A DNA stretch of 64,000 nucleotides from Pseudomonas chlororaphis (GTDB taxonomy: Bacteria; Pseudomonadota; Gammaproteobacteria; Pseudomonadales; Pseudomonadaceae): positions 564,563 through 628,562 of the forward strand of contig NZ_MOAL01000006.1 of the NCBI RefSeq assembly GCF_003731765.1, read 5' to 3'. Shown piece after piece: positions 50,886 to 59,999 of the stretch. Both the position numbers and the translations under genes were made by a program. Below the pieces are notes generated by a model. It worked only from the letters and a program-made list of their open reading frames with translations, did not search any database and had not been told where the DNA came from. How positions within the stretch are numbered: position 1 is the stretch's first letter; the number at the start of each line of letters is the position of its first letter.

Positions 50886-52103
50886 TCAGGTAATCAATTG
50901 GTTCAGGCTGAGGATCGGCATCAGGATCGCCAGCACGATGACCAGCACCGAGGCACCCATGAACACCAGCATCGCCGGTTCGAACAGGCCCACCAGCAAG
51001 GCAATGCGGTTGGCCAGCTGTTGTTCCTGCTGCTGGGCGGCGCGTTCGAGCATGCTGTCCAGCTCGCCGGAGCGTTCACCGCTGGCGATCATGTAGAGCA
51101 TCATCGGCGGGAAACTGCCGTTGAGTTCCAGCGCTCGGGTCAGGCTGATACCTTCGCGCACGCCCCGGACGATGTCTTTCAGACCGGTACGAATTTTCTG
51201 GTTGGCCACCACTTCACTGGCAATCGCCAGGGCGTCCAGCAGCGGCACGCCACTGCGTCCGAGAATCGCCAGGGTGCTGACAAAGCGCGTGCAGTTGCTG
51301 GCCCTGACCAGGCCGCCGATCAGCGGCAGGCGCAGCACCAGGGCGTGCCAGCGCTCCCGGTTGCCCGGCTTGCCCAAGGCCACTCGGGCAGCCGTGAAAC
51401 CGAGGCCCCCCAGGATCAGCATCAGCAGGCCGTAATCCCGCAGCACGGCGCTGCTGGCGATCAGGCCGCGGGTCAACAGCGGCAGCTCCTGGCCGCTGTC
51501 GATAAACACCTTGATCACGTCCGGCACCACGAAGCCCAGGAGAAAGCCGACGATGCTGATGGCCGCCACCATGAGGATGCTGGGGTAGAGCATGGCCAGC
51601 TGGATCTGCTGGCGCGCGGCCTGGCTGGCTTCGGTGTAGTCGGCGAGGTTCATCAGCACCTGATCCAGGTGCCCGGAACGTTCGCCCGCAGCCACCGTGG
51701 CCCGGTACAGGTCGGGAAAGGCCTTGGGGTAACCGCCCAGGGCCACGGCCAGGCTGTAGCCCTCCAGGACTCGGGCACGGATCGCCAGCAGCATGCTTTT
51801 CAGGCGCTGCTTTTCACACTGCGCGGCCACGGCGGCCAGCACTTCTTCCAGGGGCAATGAGGCCTGTACCAGCGTCGCCAACTGGCGGGTCAGCAGCGCC
51901 AGTTCGGCGCTGCTCAAGCCACCGCCGGAGACTTTGGCGCTGCCGGCGCCAGTGCTGCGCTTGCCTTGGCTGGCGCTGACCTTCAGGGCGATCAGTTGCC
52001 GCTCGCGCAACATCTGCCGCGCCTGCCGTGGGCTGTCGGCTTCCAGCACGCCACTGGATTTTTTCCCGGCGGCGCACATGGCCAGGTATTCGTAGGCGGC
52101 CAT
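50886..52103 (-). CDS. gspF: GspF, T2SS inner-membrane platform protein
   Basis: 405 residues with duplicated GspF/PilC domains: the first to about 195 (LALLTRQLATLVQASLPLEEVLAAV) and the second from about 270 (RFVSTLAILGRSGVPLLDALAIASEVV). Three membrane helices are placed near 170-190, 215-240 and 375-400. It is the polytopic platform through which GspE drives pseudopilus assembly. It starts 2 bases after gspE. Confidence 0.94.
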   Translation of the reverse strand: MAAYEYLAMCAAGKKSSGVLEADSPRQARQMLRERQLIALKVSASQGKRSTGAGSAKVSGGGLSSAELALLTRQLATLVQASLPLEEVLAAVAAQCEKQRLKSMLLAIRARVLEGYSLAVALGGYPKAFPDLYRATVAAGERSGHLDQVLMNLADYTEASQAARQQIQLAMLYPSILMVAAISIVGFLLGFVVPDVIKVFIDSGQELPLLTRGLIASSAVLRDYGLLMLILGGLGFTAARVALGKPGNRERWHALVLRLPLIGGLVRASNCTRFVSTLAILGRSGVPLLDALAIASEVVANQKIRTGLKDIVRGVREGISLTRALELNGSFPPMMLYMIASGERSGELDSMLERAAQQQEQQLANRIALLVGLFEPAMLVFMGASVLVIVLAILMPILSLNQLIT

Positions 52104-52105
52104 CT

Positions 52106-53599
52106 TCAGTCCCTCTGGGTCACCCGCAACAACTCTTCCAGGCTGGTCAGCCCCTGCAACACCATGGCCTGGCCGTCGTCGAACAGGCTCGGGCTGTGCT
52201 GGCGGGCGTGGTTCACCAGGTCATATTCACCGGCGCCGGTGTGGATCAACTGGCGCAGGGTGTCGTCGAACAGCACCAGTTCGTAGATCCCCCGGCGGCC
52301 GCGATAGCCCGACTGCTGGCAGCTCGGGCAACCCACTGGCCGATGCAACATCGGCGCGCTTTCAACCCTCAGGCCCAGGCGTTCGCAGGCCGCCGGGTCG
52401 GCGGCATGGGGCGCCTTGCACTCGGGGCACAGCAGGCGCACCAGGCGCTGGGCCAGCACCCCCAGCAACGAGGTGCAAAGCAGGAACGGCTCGATGCCCA
52501 TGTCCACCAGGCGGGTTACCGCGCCGATGGCGCTGTTGGTGTGTAGGGTCGAGAGCACCAAGTGCCCGGTGAGGGAGGCCTGGACGGCGATCTCCGCCGT
52601 CTCGCGGTCACGGATTTCGCCCACCATCACCACGTCCGGGTCCTGACGTAAAATCGCCCGCAGGCCCCGGGCAAAGGTCATGTCGACCTTGGCGTTGACC
52701 TGGGTCTGGCCGATGCCGGTGAGGTGGTATTCCACCGGGTCCTCGATGGTCAGGATGTTGCGCTCCAGGCTGTTGAGGCTGGCCAGCCCGGCGTACAGGG
52801 TGGTGGTCTTGCCCGAGCCGGTGGGGCCGGTGACCAGGAGGATGCCGTGGGGTTTGTGCAGGGCGCTTTCCAGGCGCTGGCGTACCTGCGGGTTCATCCC
52901 CAGGTGGCCCAGGTCGAGGCGCCCGGCCTGCTTGTCCAGCAGGCGCATCACCACCCGTTCACCGTGGCTGGAGGGCAGGGTCGAGACCCGCACATCCACC
53001 TCGTGGCCGGCAATGCGCAGGGCAATGCGGCCGTCCTGGGGGATGCGCTTTTCGGCGATGTCGAGCTTGGCCATGACCTTGATCCGCGACACCAGCAGGG
53101 TCGCCAGCTCGCGTCGGGGCCGCAGCACTTCGCGCAGCAGGCCGTCGACCCGCAGACGCACCGACAGGTGTTCCTCGAAGGCTTCCAAGTGCACATCGGA
53201 CGCCTTGCTTTTCACCGCCTCGCTGAGGATCGCGTTGATCAGACGGATGATCGGCGCGTCGTCTTCCTGCTCCATCAAGTCCGTGGTTTTTGGCAACTGA
53301 TCGGCCAGGCTGCAGAGGTCGAACTCTTCGTCGAACTGTTCCCCCAAACCCTCGGCCACCTGTTTGGCACCGTCCTGTCCGTCGCGATAGTGGGTCGCCA
53401 GGCGCTCGGCGAAGGCCGGTTCGTCGAGCACTTCAATGCGCAGCGGCGCGCCGTTGAAGCGGCGTACTTCGGCGATTACTGACCAGGGCGTATTGGCACG
53501 GCAATAGAGCACGGCGCCCTGGGCCTGATGTTCCAGGACCACGCCATGGCGTCGAGCGTAGGCAAAGGCTAGGCGTGGGCTTTCGATGGGCGTGATCAT
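52106..53599 (-). CDS. gspE: GspE, T2SS assembly ATPase
   Basis: 497 residues. An N-terminal GspL-binding domain is followed by the RecA-like ATPase with Walker A GPTGSGKTTTLYAGL, Asp box IEDPVEYHLTGIGQTQVN, Walker B VMVGEIRDRETAE, His box VLSTLHTNSA, and a tetracysteine zinc motif (CPEC and CPSC, 40 residues apart). All catalytic elements are present. It is a cytoplasmic hexamer that powers pseudopilus growth. It starts 4 bases inside the gspD end. Confidence 0.96.
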   Translation of the reverse strand: MITPIESPRLAFAYARRHGVVLEHQAQGAVLYCRANTPWSVIAEVRRFNGAPLRIEVLDEPAFAERLATHYRDGQDGAKQVAEGLGEQFDEEFDLCSLADQLPKTTDLMEQEDDAPIIRLINAILSEAVKSKASDVHLEAFEEHLSVRLRVDGLLREVLRPRRELATLLVSRIKVMAKLDIAEKRIPQDGRIALRIAGHEVDVRVSTLPSSHGERVVMRLLDKQAGRLDLGHLGMNPQVRQRLESALHKPHGILLVTGPTGSGKTTTLYAGLASLNSLERNILTIEDPVEYHLTGIGQTQVNAKVDMTFARGLRAILRQDPDVVMVGEIRDRETAEIAVQASLTGHLVLSTLHTNSAIGAVTRLVDMGIEPFLLCTSLLGVLAQRLVRLLCPECKAPHAADPAACERLGLRVESAPMLHRPVGCPSCQQSGYRGRRGIYELVLFDDTLRQLIHTGAGEYDLVNHARQHSPSLFDDGQAMVLQGLTSLEELLRVTQRD

Positions 53600-55512
53600 G
53601 GTTGTTGCGCGGCTTCGGTGGCGCGCATGTCGATCAAGCCCTGATCGCCGTCACTGTTGGCGTCGAACAGCTGGTGCGGGTTTTGCGGCAACTGGCCCCG
53701 GGTCTTGCCGTCCAGGGTGCGCAGGGAACGCAGGTTGTCGTACTTCTGGGTGCTGAGCTTGTCGGCGTGGCCGCTGCTGCGCAGCAGGGTCGGGCGCAGG
53801 AACACCATCAGGTTGGTCTTCTCGTTGACCTCTTTGCTGCTGCTGAACAACCGGCCGACCCAGGGGATATCCCCCAGCAACGGCACCTTGCTCACCTGGA
53901 CCTTGACGTTGTCCTTGATCAGGCCACCGAGGACGATGATCTGCCCGTCATTGGCCAGGATGGTGCTCTTGACCGAGCGCTTGTTGGTGATCACGTCGCT
54001 GGTGCTGATGCCCGGCGGGGCGGCGGCCAGCTCGGAGCTTTCCTGTTCGACTTTCAGGCGTAGGAAGTTGCCTTCATTGATGTGCGGGGTGACCTTCAAG
54101 GTGATCCCCACATCCTTGCGCTCCACGGTGGTGAAGGGGTTGCTGGCCCCGGCGGTATCGGTGGTGTAAGAGCCGGTCTGGAATGGCACGTTCTGGCCGA
54201 CAAGGATTTCCGCCTGCTCGTTGTCCAGGGTCAGCAGGCTCGGGGTGGACAGCAGGTTGTTGTTGGAGTCGCTGGACAGGGCGGTGATCAGCGCGCCGAA
54301 GTTGCTGCTGCCCAGGCCAATCACCGCGCCGTCCGGCAAGGTCGGGCTCTTGCCGCTTTCCAGGTTGCCCAAGAGGGTGCCGATGGTCATACCGGCGCTG
54401 TTGAAGTTGCTGGCCGCGCCCCAGTTGCCCCGGCCGGCGGCCCACTGCACGCCCAACGCCCGGTTGATGTCGCCGCTGACTTCGACAATGGCCGCTTCCA
54501 CCAGCACCTGGGCGCGGGGCTGGTCGAGTTCGTCGATGATGGTTTCGAAGGTCGCCAGTTGCCCCGGCGAGGCCATCAGCACCAGGGCGTTCTGGCTTTC
54601 GTCGGCGCTCACCAGCACCGGGTTGTCCTGCTTCTGGCCGTCGCCGCGGCCGCCGGATTCCAGGCGCTTGCCGATGCCGCTGAGCAGCTCTTCGAGTTTC
54701 TTCGCATCGCTGTGGTTGAGGCGTCGTACCCGGGCGTTTTCACCGGCATTGTTTGGCACGTCGAGGCTCTGGGCCAGGCGTTGCATCTGTTGGCGAATGG
54801 GCGCCGGGCCCACCAGGATCAGGCGGTTGCTGCGGGCATCGCCAATCGCCTTGGCGCTGGTCTGGGCCCCGTTGCTGTCGGTCAGGCTGTCACTCAGGGT
54901 CTTGGCCACATCGCCGGCCCAGGCGTGCTTGAGCTGGAGGATGTTGAACTGGCGGCCACCGGCGTTATCCAGTTCTTCCACCACTTGGCGCACCCGCTGC
55001 ACATTGTTGGCGCTGTCGGAAACGATCAGCGCGTTGGAGGTGGTGGACGGTGCCATGTAGGCATCCACAGCCACCAGCGGGCGCATGGCGGCGGCCACTT
55101 CACTGGCATTGGCGTTGTGCAGCTCGATGACCTGGGTCACGAACTCTTCACTGGCTCCGCTGGCTTTGACATGGGCCTTGGTCTTGGCTTCGGCCACCGG
55201 CAGGATCAGCACCCGATCGCCCTGGTCCATGGCCACGTAACCTTGGCTGCGCAGGGCGGTGAGAAACAGCGAATAGATGCCTTTCTGGTCCATGGCGGTG
55301 CTCGATTGCACTGTCACCTTGCCGCTCAGGCGCGGGTCGAGAATCATCGTCTTGCCGGTGATCTGCCCGACTTCGTCGACCAGGTCGTGCAGTTCCGCGT
55401 CTTTCATGTTCAGGGTCCACTGCTGCGCCAGGGGCAGTTTTTCAGTGGCGTGAAGGGGGCCGATCAGCGTGCCGAGGGCCAGCAGGGAACCTGCGATAAA
55501 TGCTCGTTTCAT
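53596..55512 (-). CDS. gspD: GspD, T2SS outer-membrane secretin
   Basis: 638 residues from ATG 55512 with a signal peptide (MKRAFIAGSLLALGTLIGPLHA). N0 domain (LNMKDAELHDLVDEVGQITGKTMILDPRLSG), then N1-N3 KH-like domains, and the secretin core with VLVEAAIVEVSGD, VPFQTGSYTTD and the final KVPLLGDIPWVGRLFSSSKEVNEKTNLMVFLRP. No C-terminal S domain or lipobox is obvious, so pilotin dependence is uncertain. A GTG at 55530 overlaps the gspC stop (GTGA) and might be the coupled start. The last 4 bases overlap gspE. Confidence 0.95.
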   Translation of the reverse strand: MKRAFIAGSLLALGTLIGPLHATEKLPLAQQWTLNMKDAELHDLVDEVGQITGKTMILDPRLSGKVTVQSSTAMDQKGIYSLFLTALRSQGYVAMDQGDRVLILPVAEAKTKAHVKASGASEEFVTQVIELHNANASEVAAAMRPLVAVDAYMAPSTTSNALIVSDSANNVQRVRQVVEELDNAGGRQFNILQLKHAWAGDVAKTLSDSLTDSNGAQTSAKAIGDARSNRLILVGPAPIRQQMQRLAQSLDVPNNAGENARVRRLNHSDAKKLEELLSGIGKRLESGGRGDGQKQDNPVLVSADESQNALVLMASPGQLATFETIIDELDQPRAQVLVEAAIVEVSGDINRALGVQWAAGRGNWGAASNFNSAGMTIGTLLGNLESGKSPTLPDGAVIGLGSSNFGALITALSSDSNNNLLSTPSLLTLDNEQAEILVGQNVPFQTGSYTTDTAGASNPFTTVERKDVGITLKVTPHINEGNFLRLKVEQESSELAAAPPGISTSDVITNKRSVKSTILANDGQIIVLGGLIKDNVKVQVSKVPLLGDIPWVGRLFSSSKEVNEKTNLMVFLRPTLLRSSGHADKLSTQKYDNLRSLRTLDGKTRGQLPQNPHQLFDANSDGDQGLIDMRATEAAQQP

Positions 55513-55526
55513 GATGTCTTGGGGCG

Positions 55527-56060
55527 TCACAAGGAAGGTGGGACAGGGCTGCTGTGCTCGGCCTGCATGGCGTTGCTTGAAGGCCGGTCGTCGGTGGCAG
55601 GCAATGGAATCAGCAAAGGGCTGGCAGGGCTGCTCAGTGACAGGGCCTGCTCCTCGCCATAGCGCTGGATACGCACCTGGGTGGTGCCGATCTCACGCAG
55701 GCTGCCGCCCCCGGGCAAGGGCTCGCCGAGGCGGTAGAAACGGCTGCCTTCAGGCGATTCGATCAACGCCCGGGACAGTTCCGAGCGGCTTTCCACCAGG
55801 CTTGCCAACAGGGTCAGGGGCACCGCAGGCGGGTCGCCGCCGGCCTCCTGGGCTTGCACTCCGAACAAGCGGGCGATGGCCGCCGTGTCTGGCGGCTGAT
55901 GGGCAGGCGCCGAGGGTTGGACGGTTGCCGGGTTGCCGAGGCTGTCCAGGGTCTGCAACCACCGCCAGCTGTCATGGGCGAGCCAGGCCAGCCAGCTCAG
56001 CAGCAACAGCCACGCGCCGGCCCGTAGGGCGCTGCGCGGGCAAAGGCGCAAGGCGTTCAC
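55527..56060 (-). CDS. gspC: GspC, T2SS inner-membrane substrate-recognition protein
   Basis: 177 residues. A short cytoplasmic N-terminus, one membrane helix (AGAWLLLLSWLAWLAHDSWRWL), and the periplasmic HR domain (IARLFGVQAQEAGGDPPAVPLTLLASLVESRSELSRALIES, GSRFYRLGEPLPGGGSL) are visible. The PDZ or coiled-coil C-terminal domain of longer GspC proteins is absent; it ends soon after the HR domain, as in some Xcp/Hxc-type short forms. It links the inner platform to the GspD N0 domain. It starts 4 bases inside the b561 stop, so it is coupled. Confidence 0.88.
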   Translation of the reverse strand: MNALRLCPRSALRAGAWLLLLSWLAWLAHDSWRWLQTLDSLGNPATVQPSAPAHQPPDTAAIARLFGVQAQEAGGDPPAVPLTLLASLVESRSELSRALIESPEGSRFYRLGEPLPGGGSLREIGTTQVRIQRYGEEQALSLSSPASPLLIPLPATDDRPSSNAMQAEHSSPVPPSL

Positions 56061-56572
56061 AGGGCCATGCGCCGCAGGCGTTTTTCAGCGCGCCAGTGGT
56101 GCAGCGCGACGGCGGCCACGTGCCCGGCACCGAGCAGGACCAGGGCCACGCAGGCGTGCTGGTGCACGACGTTGAAAAAACGCGTGAGCAGCGGTTCCTG
56201 CAGCGGCTGGTACAGCGACAGCAGGCCAAACAGGTTGATCGGTCGCTCCATCATCAGCACACCGCTGAGCAGGACCACGCCGGTCGTGAGGTAGAGCGCC
56301 AGGTGGCCGGCCTTGGCCAGCCAGCGCAGCGCCCGGTGGGTGTGCGCCGGTGGTTGACGGTCCAGGGCACAGAGGATTTTCAGGCCAAGCAGAGGAATCA
56401 GCATGAAGGTCAACGACACGTTGATAAAGCTGATGCCGTCGGCGAGGGCCGTGGGCAGGTCGAGTACGGCGCTGCCGAACCCGCTCGCTGTCGCCCAGAG
56501 GATGATGGCGGCGAAGGTCCAGTGCAGCAGCACCTGGGGTCTTGAGTCATTGCAAGTAGGCATAGGGGGCAT
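56057..56572 (-). CDS. Cytochrome b561 family membrane protein
   Basis: About 171 residues from ATG 56572. Four membrane helices with the haem-ligand pattern of b561/Ni-hydrogenase-b type proteins: LHWTFAAIILWATASGFGS, then KAGHLALYLTTGVVLLSGV, and FFNVVHQHACVALVLLGAGHVAAVALHHW. The histidines in helices 1, 3 and 4 can ligate two b haems. These proteins move electrons across or within the inner membrane from quinol. It is the first gene of the gsp transcript and its stop overlaps the gspC start by 4 bases (ATGA). Its role in a secretion operon is not established; a link to LPMO activation is discussed in the findings. Confidence 0.86.
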   Translation of the reverse strand: MPPMPTCNDSRPQVLLHWTFAAIILWATASGFGSAVLDLPTALADGISFINVSLTFMLIPLLGLKILCALDRQPPAHTHRALRWLAKAGHLALYLTTGVVLLSGVLMMERPINLFGLLSLYQPLQEPLLTRFFNVVHQHACVALVLLGAGHVAAVALHHWRAEKRLRRMAL

Positions 56573-56585
56573 GACAGGCAAAAGG

Positions 56586-56611
56586 CAGCGTGGCGCCGGG
56601 GCGCCACGCTG
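56586..56611 (-). terminator. Terminator between the LPMO gene and the b561/T2SS operon
   Basis: 11-bp stem CAGCGTGGCGC with GCGCCACGCTG and a 4-base loop. On the minus strand it is followed by CCTTTTGCCTGTC. It lies 19 bases after the first LPMO stop and isolates the LPMO transcript from the b561-gsp operon. Confidence 0.7.
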
Positions 56612-56630
56612 GAGTTGACGAAGGTGTGAC

Positions 56631-58169
56631 TTACTGGCGAGTCCAGGCCGATTGCCAGTTGGCGCCTACGCCCGGCTCGAACGCCGTGGCACCGCTGTTC
56701 CACTGAATGCAGTAGCCGCTGTACGGGAACGGGTTGCACTTGTAGGTCTTGCCGTCTTTAGGCTGCAGGACCAGGGTGCCGGCTTTGTAGGTGCTCAGGC
56801 CCTGAGGGAACACGTGGTCGTACTTGCCAGCGTTCTCGCCGCCGTCTTCACCGCCACCGCTGTTTTGTTCCTGCTTGAGGGTGAAGCTGGCGGTCTGTTG
56901 CAGCAGGTCGCCCTTCTTCGAGGTGGCCACCACGATCAGGTCGTACTTGCCCGGGCTCTGGCCGGTGAGGGCCATGGAGAAGTGCGGGGTGTTGCCGGCC
57001 GGGGCCTGCTGGAACGCCACGCTTTCCTGCTTGGCGTTGTACACCGTGGCTTTCACGGTGTAGTCGCCGCCCTTGGCGATGGCGTTGAAGTGCAGGTCGA
57101 CCTTGCCGTCCTTCAGGGTGTACTCGGGCTGCATGCCGGTGATGGCCAGTTCGCCCGGTTTGGCGGCCTGTTCCTTGTCGATCATCACGTTGACGATGTC
57201 GCTGCCTTGCTTGACCAGGATGTCGTTCTTGCCGAAGTTCGGCACCACTTCGTCCTTGTCGTTGAGCAGGCCCATCTGGTAGCCCTGCTTGGCGGCGTTG
57301 ACCTTCTTCGCCAGTTCGCGCGGCCACACGTCGGCCTTGGCCAGCTCGGCGGAGTCGATGTTCAGTACCACTTGCTTGGCGTTCACTTCGCCCTGGGCGT
57401 TGAACACCCGGGTCTTGACCTTGTCGCCGATGTTCAGCGCCTGAGGCTGTACCGCGCCCACGGTGGTCCAGGACGACGGAATGACTGCGCCGTTGTCGAT
57501 GTTCAGGTCGACCACGCTGTAGAAGGTGGCGTCGGTGTCATGGACTTTCCAGGTGGCCAGCAGCACGTGGTAGCCGCTGCGGTCAGACGGGATGTTCACG
57601 GTGTGCTGGGTCTTGCCGCCGGCAGGGGCCGGGGTGTTCAGGGCTGGCCAGGGCTCGTTGAGCAGGGGCTTGAGCTCGAAGGAATCGCGGGTCAGCTTCT
57701 GGTTCGGGTTCCAGTCTTTCTTGGTGATGTAGAACTGCCAGTAGCGAGTGGCGTGACCGGCGGTGTACTTCCAGGTGAAGGTCTGCGGGCCCGGCTTGAC
57801 GGTGGTCTTGGTCCAGCGAGTGGCCGATTGCTCGTTGATCTCGGCGAAGCGGTCAAGGCCGCCGGCGGGGATGGTGCCATCGGCTGGGCCGCATTGGGTG
57901 AAGTCACCGGTACAGGCCTGGGCGCTGCTTGGGAAGTGCGAGAAGCCGCCGCCCGGGCGACCGATGTACTCGGCGCTCTGCGGTTCATAGGTGATGGCGC
58001 CGCAGTTGGCATTGAGCTGGCCGCCACTGCTGCTGCACATGAAGGAGCGAGCCTTGGGGGATTCGATGTAACCGTGGGCGGACGCCTGTTGCGCGGCCAG
58101 ACCGGCAGCACCCATGGCCAGGACTAGAGGCAGTTTGAGGAACGAGCGGGCTCGGTTGGAGTTAATCAT
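56631..58169 (-). CDS. gbpA: GbpA-like AA10 lytic polysaccharide monooxygenase
   Basis: 512 residues. The signal peptide ends at Ala31, leaving His32 as mature residue 1, essential for the copper histidine brace; the second His is 139 and the axial aromatic is Phe216. The catalytic domain matches Vibrio GbpA (CGAITYEPQSAEY, WTKTTVKPGPQTFTWKYTAGHATRY, WNPNQKLTRDSFEL). Two immunoglobulin-like middle domains follow, and a C-terminal chitin-binding module (DHVFPQGLSTYKAGTLVLQP, YSGYCIQWNSGATAFEPG). It is probably exported by Sec and then through the T2SS to oxidise chitin or help adhesion. A paralogue lies upstream. AAGG lies 10 bases before ATG 58169. Confidence 0.95.
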   Translation of the reverse strand: MINSNRARSFLKLPLVLAMGAAGLAAQQASAHGYIESPKARSFMCSSSGGQLNANCGAITYEPQSAEYIGRPGGGFSHFPSSAQACTGDFTQCGPADGTIPAGGLDRFAEINEQSATRWTKTTVKPGPQTFTWKYTAGHATRYWQFYITKKDWNPNQKLTRDSFELKPLLNEPWPALNTPAPAGGKTQHTVNIPSDRSGYHVLLATWKVHDTDATFYSVVDLNIDNGAVIPSSWTTVGAVQPQALNIGDKVKTRVFNAQGEVNAKQVVLNIDSAELAKADVWPRELAKKVNAAKQGYQMGLLNDKDEVVPNFGKNDILVKQGSDIVNVMIDKEQAAKPGELAITGMQPEYTLKDGKVDLHFNAIAKGGDYTVKATVYNAKQESVAFQQAPAGNTPHFSMALTGQSPGKYDLIVVATSKKGDLLQQTASFTLKQEQNSGGGEDGGENAGKYDHVFPQGLSTYKAGTLVLQPKDGKTYKCNPFPYSGYCIQWNSGATAFEPGVGANWQSAWTRQ

Positions 58170-58355
58170 TGAGAAAGCCTTGAGCGATTGGAAGTGAATA
58201 CAAAAGGTCTCGGGGTTGCGGATGGGGTCCGACCTGATAGGGCGGCGGGCGTCCGTGCCGGCGCGTCCCCGAGAGCAGAAACAGGCTACGGGGCGGGGCG
58301 GGGCGGTCCCATGGGACGAGTACGAGAGTGGTTCGCCAGTGCCTGCCTGGCAGGC

Positions 58356-58386
58356 AAAAAAAAGCGTGGCACTGATTGGCCACGCT
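58356..58386 (-). terminator. Rho-independent terminator after the upstream LPMO gene
   Basis: AGCGTGGC, 8-base loop, GCCACGCT, then eight T on the minus strand. It lies 27 bases after the stop at 58413. It makes the two LPMO genes separate transcripts. A perfect 15-bp palindrome, GCCTGCCTGGCAGGC, sits at 58341-58355 just beyond it and could be an operator for the downstream LPMO gene. Confidence 0.9.
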
Positions 58387-58412
58387 CAACGTTCAACGCG
58401 TCGTTTTAGGGG

Positions 58413-59999
58413 TTATTGGCGATCCCAGGCCATGCCCCAGTGGCTACCGGTGCCCGGCTCGTATTGGGTGGCGCCGGCTTTCCACTGCACGCAGTAGCCG
58501 CTGTACGGATGCGCCTTGCACTTGTAGGTCTTGCCGTCCTTGGGTTGCAGGACCCGGGTGCCGGCCTTGTAGGCGCTCAGCCCTTGTGGGAAGACGTGGT
58601 CGTACTGGCCGCCTTCAACGGGCTTGTCGCCGCCGGTGCCCGGTTTGTCACCACCGGTTCCGGGCTTCTCGCCACCACCGACGCTCTCTTCAGCCTTCAC
58701 GGTGAAGCGCGCGGTCTGCTGCATCAGTTCGCCTTTCTTCGAGCTGGAGACCACCACCAGATCGTATTTTCCGGCCTTGATGTCGTTCAGTGAGATCGAG
58801 AAGTGCGGGGTCAGGTTGCCGATCGGTGCATGTTCATAGGCTAGGGTCTTGCCTGTGGTGTCGAACACCTTGGCGAAGACCATGTGCTCGTCTTTCGGGT
58901 CGCTGGCCTTGACGATGGCGTTGAAGTGCAGGTCGACCTGACCGTTCTTCGCGGTGTATTCAGGCTGCACGCCGGTGACGCTGAGTTCGCTCGGCTGGCT
59001 GGCCAGTTCCTTGGCGATGACCACGTTGCTGATGTCGCTGCCCTTGTTGACGAAGATGCTGTTCTGGCCTCGGTTGGGCACGATCTGATCCTTGTCGTCC
59101 AGCAAGCCCATCTGGTAGCCGAGCTTGGCGGCGTTGACCTTCTTCGCCAGTTCGAACGGCCAGACGTTTTCGTTGGCCAGTGCTGCCGAATCGATGTCCA
59201 GCACCACTTGCCTGGCCTGTTGCTCGGTGTGGGTGAACACCCGGGTCATGACCTTGTCGCCGACCTTCAGCGGTTCGGGCTGCACCGCGCCGATAGCGTG
59301 CCATTGCGATTCAACGGCGTGGGCGTTATCGATGTTCAGGTCCACCACCGAGTAGAAGGTGTTGGAGTTGTCGTGGACTTTCCAGGTCGCCAGCATCACG
59401 TGATAACCGCTGCGATCGGCCGGGATATTGACCACGTGCCGGGTGTTCTGCCCGGCTTTGGCCGGCATGCTGCCGTTCCATTTTTCATCCAGCAACGGGG
59501 TCATCTCGAACGAGTCGCGGGTCAGTGGCTGGTTCGGGTTCCAGTCTTTTTTGGTGAGGTAGAACTGCCAGTAGCGGGTGGCGTGGCCGGCGGTGTACTT
59601 CCAGGTGAAGGTCTGCGGGCCCGGCTTGACGGTGTTCTTGGTCCAGCGGCTGCTCGACTGTTCGTTGAGCTTGGCAAAGCCGATCATGCCACCGGCGGCA
59701 ATGGTGCCGTCGGCCGGGCCGCAGGTGCGGAAATCGCCGGTGCAGGCCTTGGCGTTGCTCGGGAAGTGCTCACGGCCACCACCCGGGGTGCCGAAGTACT
59801 CGACGCTCTGGGGTTCGTAGGCGACAGGGCCGCAGTTGCCGTTCTGGTTGCCACCACCGGCACTGCACATGAACGACCGGGCTTTCGGGCTTTCAATGTA
59901 ACCGTGGGCGCTGGCGTGTTGAGCCGCGAGCGAAGCCATACCGATAGCCATGGCCAGGGGCAACTTGAGGAATGAACGGGCTCGGTGCAACGTGATCAT
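58413..59999 (-). CDS. gbpA: Second GbpA-like AA10 lytic polysaccharide monooxygenase
   Basis: 528 residues, a close paralogue of 56631-58169 with the same layout. It has a signal peptide to Ala31, copper brace His32 and His139, two middle domains, and a C-terminal chitin-binding module. It differs in a longer Pro/Gly linker with GTGGDKP repeated (58624-58671) before the binding module, and in several middle-domain loops. The shared first 31 residues and identical export signal suggest the same route. AAGGAT is 6 bases before ATG 59999. The pair probably arose by tandem duplication and may divide labour between substrates or conditions. It is followed by the terminator at 58356. Confidence 0.95.
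   Translation of the reverse strand: MITLHRARSFLKLPLAMAIGMASLAAQHASAHGYIESPKARSFMCSAGGGNQNGNCGPVAYEPQSVEYFGTPGGGREHFPSNAKACTGDFRTCGPADGTIAAGGMIGFAKLNEQSSSRWTKNTVKPGPQTFTWKYTAGHATRYWQFYLTKKDWNPNQPLTRDSFEMTPLLDEKWNGSMPAKAGQNTRHVVNIPADRSGYHVMLATWKVHDNSNTFYSVVDLNIDNAHAVESQWHAIGAVQPEPLKVGDKVMTRVFTHTEQQARQVVLDIDSAALANENVWPFELAKKVNAAKLGYQMGLLDDKDQIVPNRGQNSIFVNKGSDISNVVIAKELASQPSELSVTGVQPEYTAKNGQVDLHFNAIVKASDPKDEHMVFAKVFDTTGKTLAYEHAPIGNLTPHFSISLNDIKAGKYDLVVVSSSKKGELMQQTARFTVKAEESVGGGEKPGTGGDKPGTGGDKPVEGGQYDHVFPQGLSAYKAGTRVLQPKDGKTYKCKAHPYSGYCVQWKAGATQYEPGTGSHWGMAWDRQ

Noticed and set aside
52724..55662. Open plus-strand frames opposite gspE and gspD
   Set aside because: No domain signature; GspE and GspD are unmistakable on the minus strand.
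58624..58671. DNA tandem repeat of regulatory meaning in the second LPMO gene
   Set aside because: It lies in frame and encodes the GTGGDKP-type linker, so it is a protein repeat.
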